This document shows positions 34,506-42,761 of a stretch of 64,000 bases of DNA, piece after piece. The stretch comes from CAZMBI01 sp964564675 (GTDB taxonomy: Bacteria > Pseudomonadota > Alphaproteobacteria > Rickettsiales > UBA3002). The stretch spans positions 124,001-188,000 of the forward strand of contig CAZMBI010000001.1 in the NCBI GenBank assembly GCA_964564675.1, written 5' to 3'. Position 1 is the first letter of the stretch. Each line of letters begins with the position of its first letter. The position numbers and the translations under genes were made by a program. The notes beneath the pieces are model-generated. The model was not told where the DNA came from, did no database searches, and was given only the letters and a program-made list of their open reading frames with translations.

Positions 34506-35549
34506 ATGGCTTGGGAGCTGGCAGGAAAACACGTCTATGAGGTCGACGACGCCCTGGCCGCGCATGACAGCTCGGCATCCGGCAAACTCTCCGGCCTTCC
34601 AGCCGATATTGAAGACGAAAGCTATCTGGTACGCAGCTTTCACCTCGTGCCGTATTTTCCGCCTGCACCGGCAGCATCAGAACAGCAGCGCACGCGCGAA
34701 CGGCTGAATATCGAGCTGTGTGACCGCGTCTTTCGCATTTCCGATGCGCGTGATGTCACCCGCCGCGGCGAGATTGCCGATGAAGCCATTAACGCGCTGA
34801 TGTATCAGTTCGAAATCAGCGAGGATATACAACGCCGCAGCCTGGGCCGTATTTTATTCGGTCGCATTGTCTCACGCATCCGGGACTTATCCGGCATGTA
34901 TCTCGAACAGCGCGACCATAACGGCTATGAGCCCGCCAACGCTTCCGAAAAGGCATTATATGCGCGCATTCATGATCTGTATCAGTATGTCATGGTTGAT
35001 CGCCGCGATATTTTTGAATGCGTGCGTTTGTATGACCTGTCGATCGATCGCGACGGCATTATTGAGGAAGTGTTTTCCGAAATCGGCAAAACCCAGCAGC
35101 TTCCCATCGCAACCATTTATAATAATCGCGTGATTAAAATCGGTGAGGCCATGGCCAGCATCGAGGAAGTCGCCGATACCATGACCACCGTCCTATCGGC
35201 GCTGACCACCCTGCCCCTTGAAGAGCTGCGCCACTGCCTGCGCGATTATTCGGCTACAGCACGCCGCGTGACCGGTATTCCCACTTCCGATCCGCTGGCG
35301 TATGACGCCGTCGCCGCCGAGTATATTCAAACGCACGATACCATGCGCGATGCAGTGGTTTGTCTGGATGAGCTCAACCCCTATCGCAGCGACCTGCACC
35401 ATCTGATCGACTGGCTGCGTGACGGGCTCAACCTGATTCACAGCATGCAAAACATCCGTGACGGCCGGGCCAACTCGATCGCGGCATATCAGAAAGCCGC
35501 CGGCCGCTGGACGGATATGGACATCCCCAAACTGGTCAAAGTCAGTTAG
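34506..35549 (+). CDS. Unknown 347-residue cytoplasmic protein
   Basis: I do not recognise a family. The protein is acidic, mostly helical, without signal peptide or transmembrane segment. Residues ~70-135 (RERLNIELCDRVFRISDARDVTRRGE, RRSLGRILFGRIVSRIRDLSGMYLEQRD) and 145-215 (HDLYQYVMVDRRDIFECVRLYDLS) look like helical bundles. The coding frame is strong: base composition matches the neighbours and AAGGGG precedes the ATG. Convergent with the glutamine-synthetase-like gene. Confidence 0.75.
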   Translation: MAWELAGKHVYEVDDALAAHDSSASGKLSGLPADIEDESYLVRSFHLVPYFPPAPAASEQQRTRERLNIELCDRVFRISDARDVTRRGEIADEAINALMYQFEISEDIQRRSLGRILFGRIVSRIRDLSGMYLEQRDHNGYEPANASEKALYARIHDLYQYVMVDRRDIFECVRLYDLSIDRDGIIEEVFSEIGKTQQLPIATIYNNRVIKIGEAMASIEEVADTMTTVLSALTTLPLEELRHCLRDYSATARRVTGIPTSDPLAYDAVAAEYIQTHDTMRDAVVCLDELNPYRSDLHHLIDWLRDGLNLIHSMQNIRDGRANSIAAYQKAAGRWTDMDIPKLVKVS

Positions 35550-35634
35550 GGATTGCTTCATTTTGTGTGATACGCAGCGTATCAGCAGGGTATCGATGGC
35601 AATGCCCCCCTCGCTGGCTGCGCGGCGCGCTGCT

Positions 35635-35667
35635 TCCCTCTCCCTGAAGGCGGAGTGTAAGGGAGAG
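35635..35667. repeat. Small palindromic repeat CCCTCTCCCT/AGGGAGAGG
   Basis: Arms CTCTCCCT and AGGGAGAG are separated by 14 bases and lie between convergent genes. It resembles GA-rich intergenic palindromes common in bacteria and could work as a terminator for either side; no T-run follows. Confidence 0.4.
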
Positions 35668-35694
35668 GCATGCTTTATGTGACTGTGACATACC

Positions 35695-36561
35695 TCACGA
35701 TATATATGTATCCAGCCACGGCGCATCAGCGCTGGCCTGCAACGCCTCGTCCAGCCCAATCGGCAGCCCCGGCAATTCATATTGCGTATCGCCGGCATTG
35801 CCAAACATCTGCCCGCTCAGCGGCAATTCGTGGCTCAGCCCGTAATGCACGCCTACCAGAATCGCCCACACACTGGTGAAGGGATCGGCATTGGCGCCGC
35901 ACACCCGGTGTTCGATGCGGCGGGTCAACACCACGCTTTCCGGCAGGCGCAGGGCAACGGAGCGGTTATTGCCGCCCCAGCTGAGCGTGGTGGGCACATG
36001 GTCCTGCCCCGAGCGCAGCCGGGCATAGGCGTTTTCATTCGGCGCAAAATAAGGCATCAGCGCCGGCATGGTTGCCAGCAGTCCGGCCAGCACCCGCGCC
36101 AGGGGCGGGCTTAGCTCGTCGGCGCGCTTCATAAACACGCGCTGGCCCTGCGCGTTTTCCATGTGTAAATGCCAATGCAGCGCGCTGGCGGGCTGATCGT
36201 TAAAGGGAAACGCCGAGAAATCCGCGCGGATTGCATGCACTGACGCCAGTTCTTCAATAATCCGCTTAATGCGCGCAACCGCCTCGGCCGCATCGGCGGC
36301 ATCAGTTGGCTGCATACGGCATTCGAACTGGCCGGGGCCGCGCTCACGCGCGATATTCTTCAGCGGCACCGCCTGACTGGCCGCTTCATCGGTGACGGCC
36401 TGCCAGAAGGCCTCCTCTTCACACGAGCCGATGAGATAACATTCGATTTCGCCGCAAAGGCGAACGCTCAGCCCGCTTTCCGCGTGGATACGGGATGCCA
36501 GTGCGGCGATGGCCGAGGCGTCAATGGGTCTAGGCGGCAACGACGGATTCAATCCATTCAA
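35695..36561 (-). CDS. Glutamine-synthetase-like protein, catalytic core only
   Basis: 288 residues. Recognisable catalytic-domain landmarks are GEIECYLIG (metal Glu), SALHWHLHMENA (ATP/metal His), NENAYARLRSGQDHVPTTLSWGGNNRSVALRLP (substrate Arg region) and RIEHRVCGANADPFTSVWAILVG. The usual N-terminal beta-grasp and about 100 C-terminal residues are missing compared with the ~450-residue enzymes. It may be a gamma-glutamyl-amide ligase relative or a regulatory homologue. No ATG is available: the frame opens with TTG at 36561 inside the last codons of trxA, suggesting coupled translation, but the exact start is uncertain. Confidence 0.7.
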   Translation of the reverse strand: MNGLNPSLPPRPIDASAIAALASRIHAESGLSVRLCGEIECYLIGSCEEEAFWQAVTDEAASQAVPLKNIARERGPGQFECRMQPTDAADAAEAVARIKRIIEELASVHAIRADFSAFPFNDQPASALHWHLHMENAQGQRVFMKRADELSPPLARVLAGLLATMPALMPYFAPNENAYARLRSGQDHVPTTLSWGGNNRSVALRLPESVVLTRRIEHRVCGANADPFTSVWAILVGVHYGLSHELPLSGQMFGNAGDTQYELPGLPIGLDEALQASADAPWLDTYIS

Positions 36562-36856
36562 CCAGCTTACTCTTGGGCAGCGAGCCGACTTTGGTTGCCA
36601 CCGGTTCGCCGTCCTTGAATAATATCAGGGTCGGAATCCCGCGTACGCCATATTTCTGCGGCGTATCCGGATTTTCGTCGATATTGACCTTGGCAATGGT
36701 GAGCTTATCGCCCATTTCACCGGCGATTTCATCAAGCACCGGGGAAATCTGTTTGCACGGCCCGCACCACTCGGCCCAGAAATCCACTAGAACGGGGACC
36801 TGCGCTTTCAATACGGTACTTTCAAAATCGTTGTCATTGACTTGTTTGCTGGTCAT
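36530..36856 (-). CDS. trxA: Thioredoxin
   Basis: General thiol-disulfide reductase of 108 residues with the active site WAEWCGPCKQISP and the cis-proline region RGIPTLILFKDGE. The ATG at 36856 has GAGGCG in front; a slightly longer start at 36868 would overlap that site. Linkage downstream of addA is common in alphaproteobacteria. Confidence 0.96.
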   Translation of the reverse strand: MTSKQVNDNDFESTVLKAQVPVLVDFWAEWCGPCKQISPVLDEIAGEMGDKLTIAKVNIDENPDTPQKYGVRGIPTLILFKDGEPVATKVGSLPKSKLVEWIESVVAA

Positions 36857-36917
36857 GCATCGCCTCATTTGTTGCGGTTATCGTTATGCAAACACATAAG
36901 CGCCGCACCATCCTGAG

Positions 36918-39596
36918 TCAAGCCGGTTGACGCGCGCCGGGGGAAACGCTGTGTATCGATGACTCATCCAGCATCGCGCGGGCGCGTTCGATCAGGGCAT
37001 ACCAGCAGTCTGCCGGCAACTGCCTGGCGGTTTGCATCCCGGTGATATACAGCTCGTCCTCGGCACGTGTGAGCGCCACATATAACTGGCGCATCGACTC
37101 CGCCCGTTCCGCTTCTTTTTCCTGCGCTTCCAGCTGCCTGACCGGCTCCGGCCTGGCGACGCCGGAAGGCTTTGCATAACAGGCGAGGCCATAATCATTT
37201 TCCTGCCAAAGCAGCTGCGGAGAACCGGATACGCTTGAGGTGGTATCGGGCAGAATGACAATCGGCGCCTGCAGCCCCTTCGCCCCGTGCACCGTCATCA
37301 CGCGGACGGCGTCGCCGCCCGGCTCCGCTTCGCGCTTCATATCACCGGCTGCAGCACGCAACCACGGCAGAAAATATGCCAGATGCGGCTCATGCGTGGA
37401 CTCAAACAACAACGCCTGCTGCAACAATTCATCGCAGCATTCATCGGCTTCCTCGCCAAAGCGGCGCTTGAAGGCGCGCCGCATGCCCTCGCCTTCCAGC
37501 CGGTTGACCAGCCATTCAAACGGCGGCAGGCTGAGCGCCTGCGACCGGATATGCGCCAGATCGTCGCGCTCGGCGGCCGGCAGCACCTCCCACAGCGAGG
37601 ACTCACCGCGTGCGTGCGCCAGCTCAAACAAACGCTGCTCATCCCAGTTAAACCACGGGCTTTTCAATACGCCCGCCAGTGTCAGATCGTCATAGGGCGA
37701 CAGGCACCAGGAAGCCAGCGCCAGCACATCCTGGGTGATCATATGCTCGTTCAGCCGGATACGATCGACGCCGGCCACCGCTACGCCGTGACGGCGCAAG
37801 GCCTGCAGCAGGGGATGCATCAGCTGGCCGCGCCGGCGCAGCAAAATGAATACATCGCCGGGGCGCACAGGCCGGTTTCTGGCCTGTAATAGCCGCTCAT
37901 CATCCAGCCACCCGCGGATGCCAGCAGCAATCTGTTCGGCCAGCACCGCCGGGCCGGTCAAACGTTCATCCAACGGTGCATCCAGCTCCCACGGCGCTTT
38001 CACTTTGTTTTCCGGCGCCTGAATCAGCGGCCACAATTCGACCATTCCGGGCGCACCCACCCGATGAACCCGATGCGCCGGGCATGCTTCACCCAGCCCT
38101 GCCCGAACCTCCGGCAAGGCGCAAACCGCATCCACCAGCGCCAGCACGTCCGGGGTGGAACGAAAGGAGGTTTCCAGCGTGAGTTCCCGCCAGGATTGCC
38201 CGCTGTGCGTGAACCAATCGGCGTAGTGCCGGCGCCGTTCGACAAATCCGCGCATATCGGCGCCCTGAAAACGATAAATCGACTGTTTGGCATCGCCGAC
38301 GACGAACAGGGTGCGGGCGCAGTCGGCATCATTGAACAATTCTTCAACTAAAAGCCGCGTCAGCTGCCATTGCGGCGGCGAGGTATCCTGCGCCTCATCA
38401 ATCAGCACATGACGGATGGACTGGTCAAGCCGGGCGAGCACCCATTCGCACATGCCCGGGCGGCTGAGCAGCTGCACCGCATAAAACTGTAAATCATCAT
38501 AATCCAGCAGGCTGCGCTGGCGTTTTTCTTCCTGATAAATATCCACCAGCGCCTGCGCCATAGTCACCAGCGCTACAGAAAAGCGCGCGGTTTTCACGGC
38601 GTTCAAGCGCTCCGCCGTGGCGACGATATCCTGCTGACGCCGGAGCAATACATCAGCTGCTGTCGGATGCGCCCCGGCGAAGGATTTTGTGCGGACTGTA
38701 TGGTCTTTTTTGGGCGTGCCATCGGTTGTTAAATAGGCTTTGGCATAGGCCCGGAAATCCGCCTCGCTTTGCGCCGAGGCCAGCCATGTCGCGATGCATT
38801 CGGCGACGGCCCGGTCCTGCTTGCCGCTGCGGCGCAGCTGCTCCACGGCGGCGCGCAACGCGGCATCTGATTCGGCCTCCCGCGCGATATACGCATTCAG
38901 AATGCCGGCCTCATCCGCTTCAAACGAAAGATTTAGCCCACCGTAAATCGCACGTTTCAAATTGCCGGCACCATCTGGTGCGAGCAATAAGGTCTGAAAA
39001 AGGTGATGCGCCTCAATCACCGCCTGCAGCAGCTCGCTGAAGGTACTGTCCGCCGCGTGGCGGGCGATGCGTTCCAGCGCTGCGACCAGATCCGGCATCT
39101 GCTCCGGATTGAGCGCCTGCTCTAACAGGCGCCGCCGGCTTTCCTCCAGCAATTCGCGCCGCTGACGGTCCTCGGCGATGGCAAACCCCGGCGCCACCCC
39201 GGCCTCGGCGGGAAAACGGCTCAAAAGCGACTGGCAAAAGCCGTGGATGGTCTGGATGTTCAGCCCCTGCCCGTCCTCCAGCAGACGACATAACAACGTG
39301 CGCGCCCCTTCCAGCTGCGCCTGCTCCGGGGGATGGCCCAGCAGCTGGCTCAGCGCGCTGTGAAGTTCTGCCGCCTCCATGCGCACCCAGCCGGATAATT
39401 GCTGACGTATGCGTTGCTGCATCTCGGTGGCCGCGGCACGCGTATAGGTGATGCACAAAATACCGCCGGGCTCCACGCCTTCGAGCAGCAGCCGCAGCAC
39501 GCGGTCAACCAGCGCTCTGGTTTTACCGCTGCCGGCATGCGCCGACAACCACACCGAATGGGCCGTCTCGGCGGCTTCCTGATGCACCGTCTTCAT
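36918..39596 (-). CDS. addA: AddA-type UvrD/Rep helicase lacking the nuclease domain
   Basis: SF1A helicase subunit of double-strand-break repair. Visible motifs: I AHAGSGKTRALVDRVL, Ia ITYTRAAATEMQQRI, II HVLIDEAQDTSPPQW, III VVGDAKQSIYRFQGAD, IV-like LETSFRSTPDVL, V MTVHGAKGLQAPIVILPD and VI QLYVALTRAEDELYITG. The protein stops about 55 residues after motif VI, at 892 residues, whereas alphaproteobacterial AddA is around 1150 and ends in a RecB-like nuclease. The 60-bp gap to trxA leaves no room for that domain in another frame. No addB lies upstream, where the strand switches. Confidence 0.9.
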   Translation of the reverse strand: MKTVHQEAAETAHSVWLSAHAGSGKTRALVDRVLRLLLEGVEPGGILCITYTRAAATEMQQRIRQQLSGWVRMEAAELHSALSQLLGHPPEQAQLEGARTLLCRLLEDGQGLNIQTIHGFCQSLLSRFPAEAGVAPGFAIAEDRQRRELLEESRRRLLEQALNPEQMPDLVAALERIARHAADSTFSELLQAVIEAHHLFQTLLLAPDGAGNLKRAIYGGLNLSFEADEAGILNAYIAREAESDAALRAAVEQLRRSGKQDRAVAECIATWLASAQSEADFRAYAKAYLTTDGTPKKDHTVRTKSFAGAHPTAADVLLRRQQDIVATAERLNAVKTARFSVALVTMAQALVDIYQEEKRQRSLLDYDDLQFYAVQLLSRPGMCEWVLARLDQSIRHVLIDEAQDTSPPQWQLTRLLVEELFNDADCARTLFVVGDAKQSIYRFQGADMRGFVERRRHYADWFTHSGQSWRELTLETSFRSTPDVLALVDAVCALPEVRAGLGEACPAHRVHRVGAPGMVELWPLIQAPENKVKAPWELDAPLDERLTGPAVLAEQIAAGIRGWLDDERLLQARNRPVRPGDVFILLRRRGQLMHPLLQALRRHGVAVAGVDRIRLNEHMITQDVLALASWCLSPYDDLTLAGVLKSPWFNWDEQRLFELAHARGESSLWEVLPAAERDDLAHIRSQALSLPPFEWLVNRLEGEGMRRAFKRRFGEEADECCDELLQQALLFESTHEPHLAYFLPWLRAAAGDMKREAEPGGDAVRVMTVHGAKGLQAPIVILPDTTSSVSGSPQLLWQENDYGLACYAKPSGVARPEPVRQLEAQEKEAERAESMRQLYVALTRAEDELYITGMQTARQLPADCWYALIERARAMLDESSIHSVSPGARQPA

Positions 39597-39677
39597 AGCG
39601 CCCCATCATCCATAAAATACGCCTCAAATGCCATGGAAACTTAAAATAAGCTTAAATTCTATATGTTAGCTTAGCAT

Positions 39678-40127
39678 ATGATGGTTTATGACATGACGCA
39701 TGCCAGCGTAATGAAACAGGTTGAAACTGATTCCAACCTGTTGTTCATGCCAGGTCTTTTTCATGAGACGATGCAGCTAGTATCTGATTCATATGAATAT
39801 TTCCAACTGCAGGAATCCCTTGGCGAAGCCGACATGCCGCCCCATCTGCGCACGCTGCTGGCCAATGAAATGTCGCGTATCACCATGCGGCTGACCAGCG
39901 TGATGGCTTGGCTGATGGCACGCAAGGCGGTGTCTTCCGGCCAGTTAAGCGATGACGAGGCCTGCGCCGAATACCGTATCGACGGCGCCGAGCTGTGCCT
40001 GGAATATCATGACGAATACGCCCATATGCTGCCCGATTACCTCAACGCACTGCTTGATACCAGCTATCACCTCTACCGGCGCGTCTGGCGGCTCGACCAC
40101 CAGCTTTACGGCGCTCGCAATATCTGA
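39678..40127 (+). CDS. DUF1465 family protein
   Basis: 149 residues, all-helical and soluble. FHETMQLVSDSYEYFQLQ, EMSRITMRLTSVMAWLMARKAVSSGQLS and DYLNALLDTSYHLYRRVWRLDHQL match the alphaproteobacterial DUF1465 family of unknown function. The start is uncertain between 39678 and 39693 because no clear ribosome site is present. Divergent from addA. Confidence 0.8.
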   Translation: MMVYDMTHASVMKQVETDSNLLFMPGLFHETMQLVSDSYEYFQLQESLGEADMPPHLRTLLANEMSRITMRLTSVMAWLMARKAVSSGQLSDDEACAEYRIDGAELCLEYHDEYAHMLPDYLNALLDTSYHLYRRVWRLDHQLYGARNI

Positions 40128-40238
40128 TATCAAATGACTTTTTTCTTATTAGGTCAAACTGTTAATAGACTTGTTCACAGATTGATCCCACCACCACACA
40201 CTAACCCGACGCATTGACCGCATGGCGTGGCCTCTTTA

Positions 40239-40272
40239 TCGTCATAATCCTGTCATCACCTTGGCCTATACT
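40239..40272 (+). promoter_or_regulatory. Pho-box-type promoter of the M48 peptidase gene
   Basis: TCGTCATAATCCTGTCAT contains two GTCAT units 11 bp apart, as in the PhoB consensus. The second core ends 10 bp before a good -10, TATACT (40267-40272), the spacing known for PhoB-activated promoters. The same geometry occurs upstream of 41764. Confidence 0.6.
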
Positions 40273-40297
40273 AAACAGGTTGGAAAAGGTTTCGCAC

Positions 40298-41137
40298 ATG
40301 CCCGATACACGCATTTACATGAGCGGCCGGCCGGCCATGCCGCCGTCGCCGCTGCACGCGCACACCTATGAGCAACAGCGTCAGGCCTCCCCCAGCGAGA
40401 CCATGCAGGCGCTGGCGTGGAATCAGTTCGGCAGCTCGGATGTACGCCTGGCCAGCCCCGACAGGCTCGCCGACCGCGCCCTGATCGACCGCGTGGTCAC
40501 GCTATGCCAGCGCAAAAATATCAACGATGTGCCGGAGATTTACATCATCGGCAGCCATATCCCCAATGCCGCGAGCGTCAACGGCGAAGGGCTGATTCTG
40601 ACCACCCGGCTGATGAATGAAATGTCACCCGAAGCGCTGGATGCCGTGATCGGCCACGAACTGTCGCACCACCGGCACTTCAACCGCGACGCCACGGCGA
40701 TCACCGCGCTGGGGCTTAGCGGCAGTTGGCTGGCCGAACGTGCCTGGCTAATGGCCACCACACGGCTGACGCGCGGCGGGCTGAACCCGAATCTGCTACG
40801 GTTTATGAACTCCAACGTGTTGATGACACCGGTGCATTATCTGGGCGCCACGCTGCCGCTGGTGCCCTATCGCCATTTCATGGAATATGAAGCCGACCGC
40901 GAAGGCGCGCTTGCCACCCGGCCGCAACATATGAAAGAGGCGCTGGCGACGCTTAACAGTCTGGCCAAACAACCCGATTCCGAACGCGAGCGCTCGATTG
41001 GCAACCGCATTGTGCGCACACTGCTGTATCCCTTCTCCACCCATCCGCCGACCGATAAACGCCTGCGTGCGATCGAGCAGATTGAGCGCCGCTGTGAACG
41101 CCTGCAGGAAAAATCATCCGAGCCGGCGCGGGGCTGA
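40298..41137 (+). CDS. M48-family zinc metallopeptidase
   Basis: About 279 residues. The zinc site is VIGHELSHHRHFNRDA with the third ligand likely in EYEADREGALAT, the HtpX/Oma1 arrangement. A hydrophobic stretch around 150-190 is modest, and there is no clear N-terminal signal from this start. AAAAGG precedes the ATG at 40298; a longer frame begins at 40214 but would include the promoter. Expected role is membrane or envelope protein quality control. A Pho-box-like promoter suggests induction at low phosphate. Confidence 0.85.
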   Translation: MPDTRIYMSGRPAMPPSPLHAHTYEQQRQASPSETMQALAWNQFGSSDVRLASPDRLADRALIDRVVTLCQRKNINDVPEIYIIGSHIPNAASVNGEGLILTTRLMNEMSPEALDAVIGHELSHHRHFNRDATAITALGLSGSWLAERAWLMATTRLTRGGLNPNLLRFMNSNVLMTPVHYLGATLPLVPYRHFMEYEADREGALATRPQHMKEALATLNSLAKQPDSERERSIGNRIVRTLLYPFSTHPPTDKRLRAIEQIERRCERLQEKSSEPARG

Positions 41138-41199
41138 CGGCTCCGCAGGCAGGACGATGGGCATTGACAAATACCGCCCCTTACACCCATATTAGAAAT

Positions 41200-41604
41200 A
41201 TGAGCGAAGAGTCCTATAGTAAAACCACCAATGATATTAAAGTGTCTGTTATTCCCACGTATCTGGCGGATCAGTCCGAGCCCTCGGATGATGTGTATGT
41301 CTGGGCCTATACCGTGCAGGTGGAAAATCTCAGCGACCATAAAGTGAAACTGCTAAACCGGCACTGGAAAATCAGCGACGCCATGGGGCAGTTGCAGGAA
41401 GTCCAGGGTGTGGGCGTGGTCGGCGAACAGCCCGAGCTAAACCCCGGCGAAGGCTTTCGCTATACCAGCGGCACCATGCTCAAAACCCCTTCGGGGCTGA
41501 TGTTCGGCGCCTATGAAATGGAAGCCGATACCGGTGAGACCTTCCCGGTGGATATCCCCGGATTCTCGCTAGACAGCCCGTATCAGGTTAGCCGGCCAAA
41601 TTAA
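41200..41604 (+). CDS. apaG: ApaG protein
   Basis: About 134 residues with the fibronectin-III-like ApaG fold: VSVIPTYLADQS, YVWAYTVQVENLSDHKVKLLNRHWKISDAMG, VQGVGVVGEQPELNPGEGFRYTSGTMLKTPSGLMFGAYEM. Best known as an uncharacterised partner of ApaH/KsgA genes and the fold of the FBXO3 C-terminus. The ATG at 41200 gives the usual start. Lies 62 bp after the M48 gene and could share its transcript. Confidence 0.92.
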   Translation: MSEESYSKTTNDIKVSVIPTYLADQSEPSDDVYVWAYTVQVENLSDHKVKLLNRHWKISDAMGQLQEVQGVGVVGEQPELNPGEGFRYTSGTMLKTPSGLMFGAYEMEADTGETFPVDIPGFSLDSPYQVSRPN

Positions 41605-41711
41605 GAGGCGGCGCATGCGTTGCGTATATTGCAACTAAATCCCTGTTTATCGGCCCGCTGTCACATTCTTTGTTCGTATTTACAGTCTCTTAATCAATTT
41701 TTTCTGACCCG

Positions 41712-41756
41712 TTGTCACGGTTTTGTCATGATTTTGTCACATTTCTAGTTTACAAT
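41712..41756 (+). promoter_or_regulatory. Triple Pho-box-type promoter of the 152-residue orphan
   Basis: TTGTCAC, TTGTCAT and TTGTCAC start at 41712, 41723 and 41734, an exact 11-bp period with AT-rich linkers. The last ends 10 bp before TACAAT (41751-41756), a good -10. Transcription would begin at about 41763, right at the ATG (41764), implying a leaderless message. A fourth CTGTCAC sits at 41658. Confidence 0.65.
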
Positions 41757-41763
41757 ATTAAGC

Positions 41764-42222
41764 ATGACGGATGGTTCTAATATAGCAAGAACTAACTCCA
41801 TGTTGCTCGCCAATGCCGCGGCAGGAATGGGTGATGGTCATCGTCCTGCATGTGTCTTACCTGCCTTGCAGCATAATTGGGTGGATAGACTCAATCCCGC
41901 CCATCAACCGGTTGCTAGAATAATGTTGTCACAAATTGTGCCGGGCGCAGGACAACTAAGGGGACCTACCACCAATCCTCAAGGAATTTTAGCAAAATGC
42001 GCTGATGCAATAGCGAAGCATATGGATGGGGAAATGAAAGATCTTGCCGATGGCGTAGGTGCAGGTGCAGGTGCAGGTGCAGGGGACAGTGGTTTGCAAA
42101 ACGCTGTGATGAATGGCAACAGCATCCAATTCAGTGGAGATGTAAGTGTGGACACACCGGTTGCACCGCCGTCGACGAGCTTAAACGCTGCCGCTGCACG
42201 TAGTGGACAAATTGAAATTTAA
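41764..42222 (+). CDS. Unknown 152-residue protein under a Pho-box-like promoter
   Basis: No family recognised. Ala/Gly-rich, with a run GAGAGAG at ~99-106 encoded by a tandem GGTGCA hexamer repeat (42058-42083). Conserved-looking parts are LQHNWVDRLNPAHQPVARIML and LAKCADAIAKHMDGEMKDLAD. No signal peptide. Base composition is lower in GC than the neighbours. No ribosome site precedes the ATG, matching a leaderless start. Coding status rests on the promoter and the intact frame, so it is moderately sure. Confidence 0.55.
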   Translation: MTDGSNIARTNSMLLANAAAGMGDGHRPACVLPALQHNWVDRLNPAHQPVARIMLSQIVPGAGQLRGPTTNPQGILAKCADAIAKHMDGEMKDLADGVGAGAGAGAGDSGLQNAVMNGNSIQFSGDVSVDTPVAPPSTSLNAAAARSGQIEI

Positions 42223-42253
42223 TCAATATTTAAACCTTATTACTACCAAAAAG

Positions 42254-42262
42254 TTATCCACA
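42254..42262 (+). promoter_or_regulatory. DnaA box
   Basis: A perfect TTATCCACA lies 1 bp before the large palindrome at 42264. A single box is not an origin. Confidence 0.5.
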
Positions 42263-42263
42263 A

Positions 42264-42310
42264 GACCATTGCTCATTTTGCAAGGCTGCCTTGCAAAATG
42301 AGCAATGGTC
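42264..42310. repeat. 22-bp perfect inverted repeat with 3-base loop
   Basis: Left arm 42264-42285, loop CTG, right arm 42289-42310, all 22 pairs matching (arms begin GACCATTGCTCATT). It follows the orphan gene and precedes the lipoprotein gene. There is no T-run, so it is not a typical terminator; it could be a protein-binding palindrome, an RNA-processing site or a remnant of an element. Confidence 0.85.
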
Positions 42311-42366
42311 ATTCGCCGGATTTCCATACAGTATGAATCTGTCATCAACTGGGGATGGAGGTTATG

Positions 42367-42564
42367 ATGGCAGTTCTCAAAGGGGGAGCGCATTGGCCGT
42401 TATGGTTGGCGGCCGGTGCTATGATGATGGCGTCGGCGTGTACGCCGGTGCAATCAATATCGTCCGCGTCCGGATCGCGTGTGGATTGGAACAATCTCAG
42501 CGTTAGTCCGCAAACCGCGGGTACGGCGAATATCAAAAGCCTGATACGGCCGGGTATTTATTAG
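42367..42564 (+). CDS. Small predicted lipoprotein
   Basis: 65 residues: basic start (MAVLKGG), hydrophobic core (HWPLWLAAGAMMM) and lipobox ASAC, so a mature lipoprotein of about 41 residues beginning CTPVQ. The rest is polar (SRVDWNNLSVSPQTAG). GGAGG is five bases before the ATG at 42367. An intrinsic terminator follows directly. No family recognised. Confidence 0.7.
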   Translation: MAVLKGGAHWPLWLAAGAMMMASACTPVQSISSASGSRVDWNNLSVSPQTAGTANIKSLIRPGIY

Positions 42565-42570
42565 GGATTT

Positions 42571-42604
42571 GGGGGCACCAGCGTTTTATGGCGCCCCCTT
42601 TTTG
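42571..42604 (+). terminator. Intrinsic terminator after the lipoprotein gene
   Basis: GGGGGCACC pairs with GGCGCCCCC across a short AT loop, followed by TTTTT. Textbook rho-independent form. Confidence 0.85.
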
Positions 42605-42628
42605 ACTCTTGACGTTTGACTCTTGACT
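42601..42628. repeat. Tandem 14-bp repeat
   Basis: TTTGACTCTTGACG is followed at once by the same sequence with one change at the last base. It follows the terminator; role unknown. Confidence 0.6.
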
Positions 42629-42689
42629 GTTCCGGGCGACCGCTTAGGCCGGAGCTGGCCGGTTTTGCCCCGGCAAATTCATTGCCCCC

Positions 42690-42714
42690 GGATCCCAAAC
42701 CAGTTCGGGATGAC
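42690..42714 (-). repeat. REP-like palindrome
   Basis: On the minus strand it reads GTCATCCCGAACTGGTTTGG and folds with ATCCC/GGGAT arms plus an inner GTT/AAC stem. It is the GTCATCCC class of intergenic unit seen at 2626 and 34397. Confidence 0.55.
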
Positions 42715-42761
42715 ATTCGGGGAAGGCTTTTCACGCTGAACCTGTTTCAGCATCTTCCGAA

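Noticed and set aside
36857..36917. Displaced nuclease domain of AddA by frameshift
   Set aside because: Only about 60 bp separate addA from trxA, far too short for a nuclease domain in any frame.
42254..42310. Replication origin
   Set aside because: Only one DnaA box is present and no AT-rich unwinding region or origin-linked genes are near.
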